Shown: positions 53,487 to 60,970 of the stretch, in pieces
Position numbering within the stretch: the first letter of the stretch is position 1
Layout: every line of letters begins with the position of its first letter
Source: SLNP01 sp964568875
Lineage (GTDB): Bacteria; Bacteroidota; Bacteroidia; Bacteroidales; VadinHA17
Direction: 5' to 3'
Assembly: GCA_964568875.1 (NCBI GenBank)
Contig: CAZMSH010000001.1
Location: 186,001-250,000 of the forward strand
DNA length: 64,000 nucleotides
Program-made: the position numbers and the translations under genes
Notes under the pieces: generated by a model
The model's input: the letters and a program-made list of their open reading frames with translations, nothing else
The model's database searches: none
What the model was told of the DNA's origin: nothing

Positions 53487-54041
53487 ATGCGGACGATAAT
53501 GTCAGAAAAAGAGTTTGAAAATATTGTTTTTAAAAGTGCCCGCAGGCTTTATTCTGTAGCTTTCCGCATCCTCCGCACGAAAGAGGATGCGGAAGATGCA
53601 GTTCAGGAAACCTATCTGAAACTTTGGAGAATGCGAACAGGACTTGAGCAGTATGATAATATTGAAGCTTTGTCAGTTACAATTGTCAGAAACCATTGTC
53701 TTGACATTATCAGGAAAAGGAAACCTGAGATTGCAGCCTGCAATGATTCTGTTGGTTTAACTTCAGATGCTTTTCCGACACCGTTTGAGGTTATCAGAGG
53801 AGCAGAAACGGCAGAGACGATTGAATCTATTCTGGACAGCATGCCATCGAATTACTCAGAGATAATAAGAATGAGGGATATAGAGGGTCAGGACTATGAA
53901 CAGATAGCGGCGGCTTTGAGACAGAGCGTTAACAATGTCAGGGTTACTGTCAGCCGCGCGAGAAAAATGTTAAGAGATGAATACAGGAGGGTTGAATATG
54001 AAGAATGTGGATATACAAAAAGTGCTGGAAAAGTACTATGA
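53487..54041 (+). CDS. ECF-type RNA polymerase sigma factor
   Basis: A 184-aa sigma-70 family protein with only regions 2 and 4. Region 2 is ARRLYSVAFRILRTKEDAEDAVQETYLKLWRM near residue 18, and region 4 is SMPSNYSEIIRMRDIEGQDYEQIAAALRQSVNNVRVTVSRARKML near 118. ECF factors direct RNA polymerase to stress or envelope genes and are held inactive by an anti-sigma partner. Here the next gene, overlapping by 44 bp, encodes a protein with one membrane span that is the likely partner. A second ATG at 53499 is equally plausible. Confidence 0.93.
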   Translation: MRTIMSEKEFENIVFKSARRLYSVAFRILRTKEDAEDAVQETYLKLWRMRTGLEQYDNIEALSVTIVRNHCLDIIRKRKPEIAACNDSVGLTSDAFPTPFEVIRGAETAETIESILDSMPSNYSEIIRMRDIEGQDYEQIAAALRQSVNNVRVTVSRARKMLRDEYRRVEYEECGYTKSAGKVL

Positions 54042-54567
54042 AGGTCTGACTTCAGAGGCGGAAGAGCAGGATTTAATGGATTACCTGTTGTCTGAAGACC
54101 TGCCGGAGGAGTTTGAGGCTGACAGGGAGGTTATATGCTCGCTTCTGCGAATGTCGGAAGAAAATGAACCGACACCAGGCTTTGAGCAGATGATAATCAA
54201 TAACGTCAGAAGGGACGGAAAGCCACATAAAAGAAGTAATGTAAGACAGCTATACTGGTCACTATCAGGCATTGCAGCAACTGTAATTGCAGCGGTATCT
54301 ATATGGTTTCTTGCCGGAAATGCCAATGAACCGGCTGATACATTCAGTTCTCCGGAACTCGCATATGCCGAAACAGTAAGGGCTCTTCATACTATTTCCT
54401 CGGAGATGAACAGGGGCACTTCAGCTCTGTCAGGTCTTGAGTCGATTAACAGAGCTGCTGATGAGATGTCAACGGTTGAAACCACTGGAAGGCTCATGAG
54501 AAAAGGTTTTAACGTGGTAGAAGACATATATGGTAAACTGGGATCAGAAATTGATGAAAAAAAGTAA
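53998..54567 (+). CDS. Probable anti-sigma factor, single-span membrane protein
   Basis: A 189-aa protein with a 60-residue acidic N-terminal segment (VLEKYYEGLTSEAEEQDLMDYLLS) expected in the cytoplasm. One membrane span lies at about 88-106, followed by a periplasmic tail of 80 residues. The topology and its 44-bp overlap with the sigma gene make it the likely anti-sigma factor. It has no typical zinc-binding HxxxCxxC motif. The ATG at 53998 is preceded by AGGAGGG at 53986-53992, which decides the start. The periplasmic tail would be a suitable target for a protease-type signal cascade. Confidence 0.8.
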   Translation: MKNVDIQKVLEKYYEGLTSEAEEQDLMDYLLSEDLPEEFEADREVICSLLRMSEENEPTPGFEQMIINNVRRDGKPHKRSNVRQLYWSLSGIAATVIAAVSIWFLAGNANEPADTFSSPELAYAETVRALHTISSEMNRGTSALSGLESINRAADEMSTVETTGRLMRKGFNVVEDIYGKLGSEIDEKK

Positions 54568-54573
54568 AAGAAA

Positions 54574-55107
54574 ATGAAAAAGAGTGTGTTGTTTGCGATT
54601 ATTGTGCTGGTAGTTTCTGTGACTGCCAATGCTCAAAGGAACCCAATAGATGATCTGTTTGAAAAGTACTCCGGAAAGGATGGAATTACGGCAGTATATA
54701 TTTCAGGCAGAATGCTTAAGATGTTTTCTGATCTGTCACAGGAAGATCAGGAGGTGAATGATCTTGTCAGCAGATTGACAGCCATAAGAATCCTGTCGGT
54801 CGATGATCCGGTTATCAGCAAATCCCTCAATCTGTACAATGAGTTGGGTGGCAGTAGTTATTTCAAAGACTATGAGGAGCTTATGGAGATACGGGAAGGT
54901 GCTGACATCGTTAAATTCATGATAAAGGAGAATGGGAACAGGATAAGTGAGCTGATTATGGTTTCAGGAGGTCCAGGATCGAATGCGCTTATTTCCATAA
55001 GAGGTGATATAGATATTAAGAGTATCTCGGCTCTTTCCAAAAGCATGGGCATAGAGCAGCTTGAAGAGCTTGAAAAGATAGATCGCAAGCAGGAGATAAA
55101 AAAGTAA
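54574..55107 (+). CDS. DUF4252-like exported protein, second copy
   Basis: A 177-aa homologue of the protein at 52948: signal peptide MKKSVLFAIIVLVVSVTANAQ, then DDLFEKYSGKDGITAVYISGRMLKMFSDLSQEDQE and RLTAIRILSVDD. The C-terminal ISELIMVSGGPGSNALISIRGDIDIKSISALS aligns with the same segment of the first copy. A charged tail EELEKIDRKQEIKK is unique to this copy. It starts 6 bp after the anti-sigma-like gene and so belongs to the same transcript. Its role is unknown; presence of two copies around a sigma/anti-sigma pair suggests a sensing or target function. Confidence 0.8.
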   Translation: MKKSVLFAIIVLVVSVTANAQRNPIDDLFEKYSGKDGITAVYISGRMLKMFSDLSQEDQEVNDLVSRLTAIRILSVDDPVISKSLNLYNELGGSSYFKDYEELMEIREGADIVKFMIKENGNRISELIMVSGGPGSNALISIRGDIDIKSISALSKSMGIEQLEELEKIDRKQEIKK

Positions 55108-55186
55108 TACGGTGATGCAACCACTATTCATCAGCTTTTGTCTATATTTATGCATTAACAAGAAATAGAACCAAAAGCTATAGAGT

Positions 55187-56272
55187 ATGAAAAAGCATCA
55201 AATCTCAAAAATTTCTGCAATAGCAGCCCTGTTATTCTTTTTTAATTTTTCACTCCACGGTCAGATTGACGGAGAGTTCCTCAAAGGAGGCATCAACGAT
55301 GGCACGAAACTGATTGAGGCTTACATATCACCATGGGCCAAGGCTTTTGGTGCCGGTTTTAGCGGAGGCTGGTACAATACGGCAAAACCTCACAAATTTG
55401 GTGGTTTTGATATAACCATCACTATAAATGCAGGGCTTGTTCCTGAAAGTGAAACCACTTTCGATCTTGCAGAACTGGGTCTTGAGCATTTTACACTGGT
55501 CAATCCTTCAGGGACATCTATCGCGCCGACTATTGCAGGTCAGCAACAGGATGGTCCGGAGTTACACTATGTCAGCAATATCAGTGGATATGATGTTGAA
55601 CTGGCGCGGCTAAACTCTCCGGCAGGAACAGGCCTGAAATTCATTCCCGTCCCAATGGCACAGGTAGGAATCGGCCTTCCCCTTAATTCTGAGATTAAGG
55701 TCCGGTTCATACCTAAGCTTACCTACGATGAGTCTGATGTAAGCCTTTGGGGAGTAGGCCTTTTACACAGTATAATCCAGTATATACCGGGTAATGAATT
55801 AATGCCTTTCGATATCTCTGTTTTCGGAGGATATACAAGACTTAAGACTAATATCGGACTGGAAATCTACCCTGATTCTTATGCGGATTATGTGAATTAT
55901 ACTTCTGAAGATTTTACAGGACAGAAGGTTACCGGCATGGTAGAAGGATGGAATGCCAGTCTGATCGGGTCATTCAATCTTCCTGTAATCACAATTTATG
56001 GTGGATTAGGCTACGCCAGCAGCAGGACGGTGGCAGACGTAGTCGGAAACATTCCATTGCCAACTGCAGATGCTTCAAGCCTGCCGCCATCTGTAGTCTA
56101 TACTGACGCAGGTGTTGTTAATGATATAACAGGTATAGAAATAGAGGACTTTTCAGGACTAAGAGCCAATCTGGGATTCAGGCTTAAGTTCGCCCTCTTT
56201 ACCATACATGCTGATTACACCAGGTCACAGTATAATGTATTCACTGCAGGGTTAGGAATAAGTTTCAGGTAG
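55187..56272 (+). CDS. DUF6588-like outer-membrane barrel protein
   Basis: A 361-aa exported protein with a signal peptide (ISAIAALLFFFNFSLHGQ). A motif YISPWAKAFGAGFSGGWYNTAKPHKFGGFDITI near residue 46 is typical of the DUF6588 family of Bacteroidota. Alternating strands (VPMAQVGIGLPLNSEIKVRFIP, GGLGYASSRTV) and the final strand FTAGLGISFR with a terminal aromatic-containing strand point to an outer-membrane beta-barrel. It follows the second DUF4252 gene by 79 bp on the same strand and may be the end of that cassette. Function unknown. Confidence 0.72.
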   Translation: MKKHQISKISAIAALLFFFNFSLHGQIDGEFLKGGINDGTKLIEAYISPWAKAFGAGFSGGWYNTAKPHKFGGFDITITINAGLVPESETTFDLAELGLEHFTLVNPSGTSIAPTIAGQQQDGPELHYVSNISGYDVELARLNSPAGTGLKFIPVPMAQVGIGLPLNSEIKVRFIPKLTYDESDVSLWGVGLLHSIIQYIPGNELMPFDISVFGGYTRLKTNIGLEIYPDSYADYVNYTSEDFTGQKVTGMVEGWNASLIGSFNLPVITIYGGLGYASSRTVADVVGNIPLPTADASSLPPSVVYTDAGVVNDITGIEIEDFSGLRANLGFRLKFALFTIHADYTRSQYNVFTAGLGISFR

Positions 56273-56324
56273 ATAAGAAGCGTATAACGTACCTGTTTTG
56301 GCGGGCCTGTTATAACAAGGCTTT

Positions 56325-57932
56325 TCAGAATCCTTTCAGGGTCATTGTTACTGTCGGTATCAGCAGCAATGCACCCAGCAATGCTAAGATGATTATAAGA
56401 GGGGTAACCCATTTTACCCACTTCTCATATGGTATTCTGGCAACACCCAGGACACCGATAAGCACACCTGAGGTAGGGGTTATCATATTTGTAAATCCGT
56501 CGCCAAACTGAAATGCCATAACCGTAGCCTGCCTTGACACCCCTATAAGGTCACTGAATGGTGCCATAATTGGCATGGTAAGGGCCGCCTTGGCCGAACC
56601 GGAAGGTATAACGATATTAATCAACGTCTGAATTACGTACATTATCTGCACCGATGCAATGTCCCCGACATCCTTCATTGCCGTTGAGGCCCCGTGAAGG
56701 ATTGTGGCGACAACTTTTCCATCCTCCAGTATCACAATTATTCCACCGGCCAGGCCAACAACGAGTGCAGCAGGGAGAATATCCGATGCGCCCTCAATAA
56801 ATAGCTTTGTTATCCTGTTTGGACTCTGGCTATATGCAATTCCTGCGAGTAATCCCATCGCAAAAAAGAGGCTCGCAATTTCCATAATATACCATTCATA
56901 CCCCATCACACCTATTACAAGTATCAGAATAGTAAAAAGAAGAAGGTTGAGTATAAACATCTGAGATGATTTCCTTAATGAAGCAATGCCGGTAATTATG
57001 AATAAAATAGATACGGCAGGCAATAGAGGTAGTGTTACGGCTGATCCTGATCCGGAACCGGGATCTCCGAATTTGAGCGTTGAAAGAGGATTTATTACCG
57101 AAAAGATTACCAGCGTTGTCAGTACCAGCCCGAATACAATCCATGTAGCGCCTGATGAAGGTTTAACTGAAAAAGTTCCCTCCGAAACACTCCTGTTACG
57201 CCAGTATATATCCTCCTCATAGACTATTGATTTTTCGGGATTCTTCCTCACTCTGGCTGCATACCACAGTATATATGAAATACCGGCTACATTGATTACC
57301 AGCCAGCATATCAGCCTGTATTCCAATCCGCTAAAGAGAGGCAGTTCAGCAATACCCTGCGCAATGCCTATTGTGAATGGATTGAGAATGGCGCCAGCAA
57401 AACCAAGTGCTGCAGCAACAAAGCAAAGAGCTACGCCCGTTATGGAATCATAACCCATTGATATTGCAAGAGGAACCAGGATGATTATGAACGCAATAGT
57501 CTCTTCACTCATCCCGAAGATGGCTCCAAAGAGACTGAAAAGCATCATAATCAGTGTAAGAATGATATTGTTAACACCCAACGCCTTGAAGGCTTTGATT
57601 TTTTCAAGCCTGCCTGAGAAAGCCAGAAATGACATAATGCCACTGTCAATAGCTTTTGTCTCATTCATAATCCAGAAAGCCCCGCCAATCATAAGTATGA
57701 AGACAATAATACCGCTCTGTCTTACAAATCCTTTGTATAGGGCTGCGAAAACCTGCCATGTCTGAGGATTACTGTCAGTCTGACTATACTCAGGAATTGA
57801 CAGATGATCTGTTTGTTCTAATGACTGAGGAACACTGTACTCGCCCCCGGGCAGCACCCAGGTAAGGATAGCAGATATAACAATTATCAAAGAGATTATG
57901 ACATAAGTGTGAGGGAAGTTCCGTTTTTTCAT
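56325..57932 (-). CDS. YfcC-family membrane carrier
   Basis: A 535-aa polytopic protein of the YfcC/DcuC-like superfamily of anaerobic C4-dicarboxylate and related carriers. Seen: FPHTYVIISLIIVISAILTWVLPGGEY at the start, the FGMSEETIAFIIILVPLAISMGYDSI stretch near residue 140 and the glycine-rich PSGSAKAALTMPIMAPFSDLIGVSRQ near 445. These repeat helical-hairpin motifs are typical of the ion transporter superfamily. The substrate is unknown; proteins of this type have been linked to peptides or amino acids as well as dicarboxylates. The ATG at 57932 follows a TAnnTTTG element and is preferred to a TTG at 57953. Confidence 0.85.
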   Translation of the reverse strand: MKKRNFPHTYVIISLIIVISAILTWVLPGGEYSVPQSLEQTDHLSIPEYSQTDSNPQTWQVFAALYKGFVRQSGIIVFILMIGGAFWIMNETKAIDSGIMSFLAFSGRLEKIKAFKALGVNNIILTLIMMLFSLFGAIFGMSEETIAFIIILVPLAISMGYDSITGVALCFVAAALGFAGAILNPFTIGIAQGIAELPLFSGLEYRLICWLVINVAGISYILWYAARVRKNPEKSIVYEEDIYWRNRSVSEGTFSVKPSSGATWIVFGLVLTTLVIFSVINPLSTLKFGDPGSGSGSAVTLPLLPAVSILFIITGIASLRKSSQMFILNLLLFTILILVIGVMGYEWYIMEIASLFFAMGLLAGIAYSQSPNRITKLFIEGASDILPAALVVGLAGGIIVILEDGKVVATILHGASTAMKDVGDIASVQIMYVIQTLINIVIPSGSAKAALTMPIMAPFSDLIGVSRQATVMAFQFGDGFTNMITPTSGVLIGVLGVARIPYEKWVKWVTPLIIILALLGALLLIPTVTMTLKGF

Positions 57933-57950
57933 GGTTCGGCAAATTTGATC

Positions 57951-57958
57951 CAAAAATA
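57951..57958 (-). promoter_or_regulatory. Predicted -7 element of the YfcC-type gene
   Basis: Minus-strand TATTTTTG matches TAnnTTTG, 18 bp upstream of the ATG at 57932; it supports that start over the TTG inside the element. Confidence 0.5.
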
Positions 57959-58008
57959 TAAATTTGGAGCAAGAATAAGTAATTTAGCGGCTTGTCAGAG
58001 ATTATCAG

Positions 58009-60198
58009 ATGGATATCAATACAGAACAAAGCATTAATAATAGCTACAGAAGCCTTCTGAGGTCGTTTGCGGGCTCTATTACCCGTGACGACATAAAAGG
58101 TATAAGGAAAGCCCTTAACATTGCCATAAAGGCCTGTGAGGGTCAGAAAAGTAATACAGGAGTAAGTCCGGTTATACATGCACTTTCTGTAGCAAGAATT
58201 ATTGCAGCTGAAATGAATCTGGGTACAAGTTCGACAATTGCTGCTTTATTGCATGATGCCACTGGTTATAATGAGCTGACAGATGAATGGGTTTCCGGTA
58301 ATTTTGGAAGGCAGGTAACCACTATTCTTGAAGGGATAAGGAAGATAAATGCCGTAGAGATAAGGAGTACCGTAAGCCAGGCAGAAGGATTCAGGAAGCT
58401 CATTATGAGTCTTGCCGACGATGTAAGAGTAATTCTAATCAAACTCGCGGAGAGACTGGACGAGATACGTCATATTGAAGGAGCCAACGATAAGGTAAAG
58501 CTTCAGATTGCCTCTGAGTCATATTTTCTTTATGCTCCGCTAGCACATCGTCTGGGCCTTTACAACCTTAAATCGGAAATGGAAGACCTCTCGATGAAAC
58601 AACTTGAACCTTCAGATTATGATTACATTGAAGCCAGGTTGCGACAGACGAGTTCGGCCCGAAGCAGGCTCATCAAAGAGTTCACTGCACCCATCAGGGA
58701 GAAGATGGAGAAGTCAGGTCTCAGTTTTACCATTAAAAGCAGAACCAAATCAATACACTCCATCTGGCAGAAAATGAAGAAACAGGGAGTGGAATTCGAG
58801 GAGGTATATGATATATTCGCCGTAAGGGTTATTCTCGATTCAGAACCTGACAGGGAAAAGGCAGATTGCTGGCAGGTATATTCTCTGGTAACTGATATCT
58901 ATCAACCTAATCCAAGCCGCTTACGTGACTGGATTTCGATACCCAAATCAAACGGGTATGAATCTCTTCATACAACAGTAGTAGGTCCGCGTGGTAAATG
59001 GGTGGAGGTTCAGATACGAAGCAGGAGAATGGATGAGATTGCAGAGAAGGGTCTGGCCGCTCATTACCGTTACAAGGGAATCAAAGGAGACAGAGGGGGG
59101 CCCGAGGCCTGGCTGCAGAAGATGAAGGAGCACCTTGAATCATCAGCCGGGGCCGACGACACTTTTATTGAACGTGTTAAATCAGATCTCTATTCAGATG
59201 AAGTATTTGTCTTTACACCCAAAGGGGAACTGAGGCAATTGCCGGCAGGTGCAACCATTCTCGATTTTGCTTTTGACATACACACAGAGGTTGGCTCAAA
59301 GTGTGTCGGAGCCAAGGTAAACGGCAAGAATGTCACTCTGAAATACACCCTTAAAAACGGTGATCAGGTGGCAGTGGTTACTGCCAAAAACCAGAAGCCA
59401 AAAAGAGACTGGCTATCTGTAGTTGTAACCGGAAAAGCCAGAACAAGAATCAAACAGGCTCTGAATGAGGAGAGAGTGGCAGCTGCGGCTGAAGGCAAAG
59501 AGATACTGATGAGACGCATGAAAAACTGGAAAATTAATTTTTCAGATATAGCCGTCAACAGCCTGCTTGAAAGATATGGCTTGAAAAATGCACAGGATCT
59601 CTATTTCAAGATAAGCAGTGAAGATATTGACCTGCTTGAACTTAAGGAGTATTTACTAAAGCTTTCCGAAGAATCCGCCAAACCGCAGGGAATTACACAG
59701 TCAATATCCGACAGGAGTAGTACGCAGATTGCAGAACCAAAATATACAGACTATCTCATAATTGAGAACAGGGTTGAGGGTATAGATTATAAACTTGCAA
59801 AATGCTGTAATCCCGTCTATGGAGATGCAGTATTCGGTTTTGTCACAATTGCAGATGGTATTAAGATACACAGAACTGCCTGCCCGAATGCAGACAATAT
59901 GATTTCGAGGTATCCTTACCGTATTGTACCGGCAAGATGGACCGAATCGCATCAAAGCCATGCATTTGTCACGTCAGTCAAGGTTTCAGGAATTGAAGAT
60001 ATTGGTATTGTATCAAGAATCTCTGATATTCTCAGTGAGCAGAAAATAACGGTCAGGAGCTTTAATTACAGAATGAACGAAGGACTGTTTGAGGGCATTA
60101 TACAACTTACAGTACCAAATATAAACATCCTGAACGGCCTCATAAGGAAAATCAGGCTGATCAGGGGAGTCTCAAGAGCTGTCAGGACGGACCAGTAA
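58009..60198 (+). CDS. RelA/SpoT-type (p)ppGpp synthetase with degenerate hydrolase domain
   Basis: A 729-aa stringent-response protein with the full domain order HD, synthetase, TGS, helical and ACT. The synthetase domain looks intact (KSRTKSIHSIWQKMK, VYDIFAVRVIL, SNGYESLHTTVVGP, EVQIRS), with RLRD in place of the RXKD motif. The HD domain is abnormal. His57 and His82-Asp83 remain, but the HDxxED motif reads HDATGY (83 to 87) and the LADRLHN motif reads LAERLDE, so the usual Glu/Asp, Asp and Asn of the hydrolase site are replaced. It is therefore probably synthetase only. TGS begins near 395 and ACT near 650. Confidence 0.93.
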   Translation: MDINTEQSINNSYRSLLRSFAGSITRDDIKGIRKALNIAIKACEGQKSNTGVSPVIHALSVARIIAAEMNLGTSSTIAALLHDATGYNELTDEWVSGNFGRQVTTILEGIRKINAVEIRSTVSQAEGFRKLIMSLADDVRVILIKLAERLDEIRHIEGANDKVKLQIASESYFLYAPLAHRLGLYNLKSEMEDLSMKQLEPSDYDYIEARLRQTSSARSRLIKEFTAPIREKMEKSGLSFTIKSRTKSIHSIWQKMKKQGVEFEEVYDIFAVRVILDSEPDREKADCWQVYSLVTDIYQPNPSRLRDWISIPKSNGYESLHTTVVGPRGKWVEVQIRSRRMDEIAEKGLAAHYRYKGIKGDRGGPEAWLQKMKEHLESSAGADDTFIERVKSDLYSDEVFVFTPKGELRQLPAGATILDFAFDIHTEVGSKCVGAKVNGKNVTLKYTLKNGDQVAVVTAKNQKPKRDWLSVVVTGKARTRIKQALNEERVAAAAEGKEILMRRMKNWKINFSDIAVNSLLERYGLKNAQDLYFKISSEDIDLLELKEYLLKLSEESAKPQGITQSISDRSSTQIAEPKYTDYLIIENRVEGIDYKLAKCCNPVYGDAVFGFVTIADGIKIHRTACPNADNMISRYPYRIVPARWTESHQSHAFVTSVKVSGIEDIGIVSRISDILSEQKITVRSFNYRMNEGLFEGIIQLTVPNINILNGLIRKIRLIRGVSRAVRTDQ

Positions 60199-60214
60199 AG
60201 AAAATATCTTCAAT

Positions 60215-60970
60215 ATGATAAAGAGCCTTCTGTTTGTTTCACTTGCGCCGGTAATCATAATTGCCCTTTATATTTTCATTCGTGATAAGTATGAGAGGGA
60301 ACCGGCAGGAAGACTGACTATTGCATTGGTTGCAGGATTACTGATCGTGCCTCCTGTGATTGCCGTTGAGAGGTTTCTAATGCTGATGCCGGGAAATCCG
60401 GATGGCATAATGTATCATTTCTATCATGCCTTTGTGGTCGCCTCCTTTACTGAAGAGGGATTCAAGTATCTCGCTTATATTCTGTTGATTTGGAGATCGC
60501 GCGATTTTAATGAGAAGTTCGACGGAATTGTGTATGCAGTTTTCATATCACTGGGATTTGCCGCAGTTGAGAATATGCTTTATGTCTACAGGGGAGGATA
60601 TCAGGTCGGTATGCTCAGAGCTTTTACTGCTGTTCCTGCTCATGCAATATTTGGCATATCAATGGGTTATCATTTTGGCCTGGCAAAATTCTACCCTGAC
60701 GAAAGGAAAAAACAACTCAGGTTGGCTTTTCTTATTCCTTTTATCTGGCATGGGGCCTATGACTTTATTCTAATGGCCGGCAAATCAATGTACCTGATCC
60801 TTTTTATTCCGCTTTTAATACTTTTATGGAGGTCGGGATTCAGAAGGATGAAAAGCCTGTCGGATGTTTCAGTATACAGGATAACAGGATTTGGTGGTAC
60901 TGATGCTGCAACTGCTATTAACCCTCCTGCCGATGGATCTGACGACCCTAATATCTCGGATCAGGCATAA
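60215..60970 (+). CDS. PrsW-family intramembrane metalloprotease
   Basis: A 251-aa membrane protein with the PrsW motifs: EEGFK at 80-84, FAAVEN at 115-120, His143, and HGAYD at 179-183. These correspond to the EExxK, FxxxE and HxxxD residues needed for cleavage in B. subtilis PrsW, which makes the first cut in the anti-sigma factor RsiW. About eight membrane segments. It starts 16 bp after the RelA-like gene and so is probably co-transcribed. Its target is unknown; an ECF sigma/anti-sigma pair lies about 6 kb upstream. Its end overlaps the convergent polymerase gene by 23 bp. Confidence 0.88.
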   Translation: MIKSLLFVSLAPVIIIALYIFIRDKYEREPAGRLTIALVAGLLIVPPVIAVERFLMLMPGNPDGIMYHFYHAFVVASFTEEGFKYLAYILLIWRSRDFNEKFDGIVYAVFISLGFAAVENMLYVYRGGYQVGMLRAFTAVPAHAIFGISMGYHFGLAKFYPDERKKQLRLAFLIPFIWHGAYDFILMAGKSMYLILFIPLLILLWRSGFRRMKSLSDVSVYRITGFGGTDAATAINPPADGSDDPNISDQA

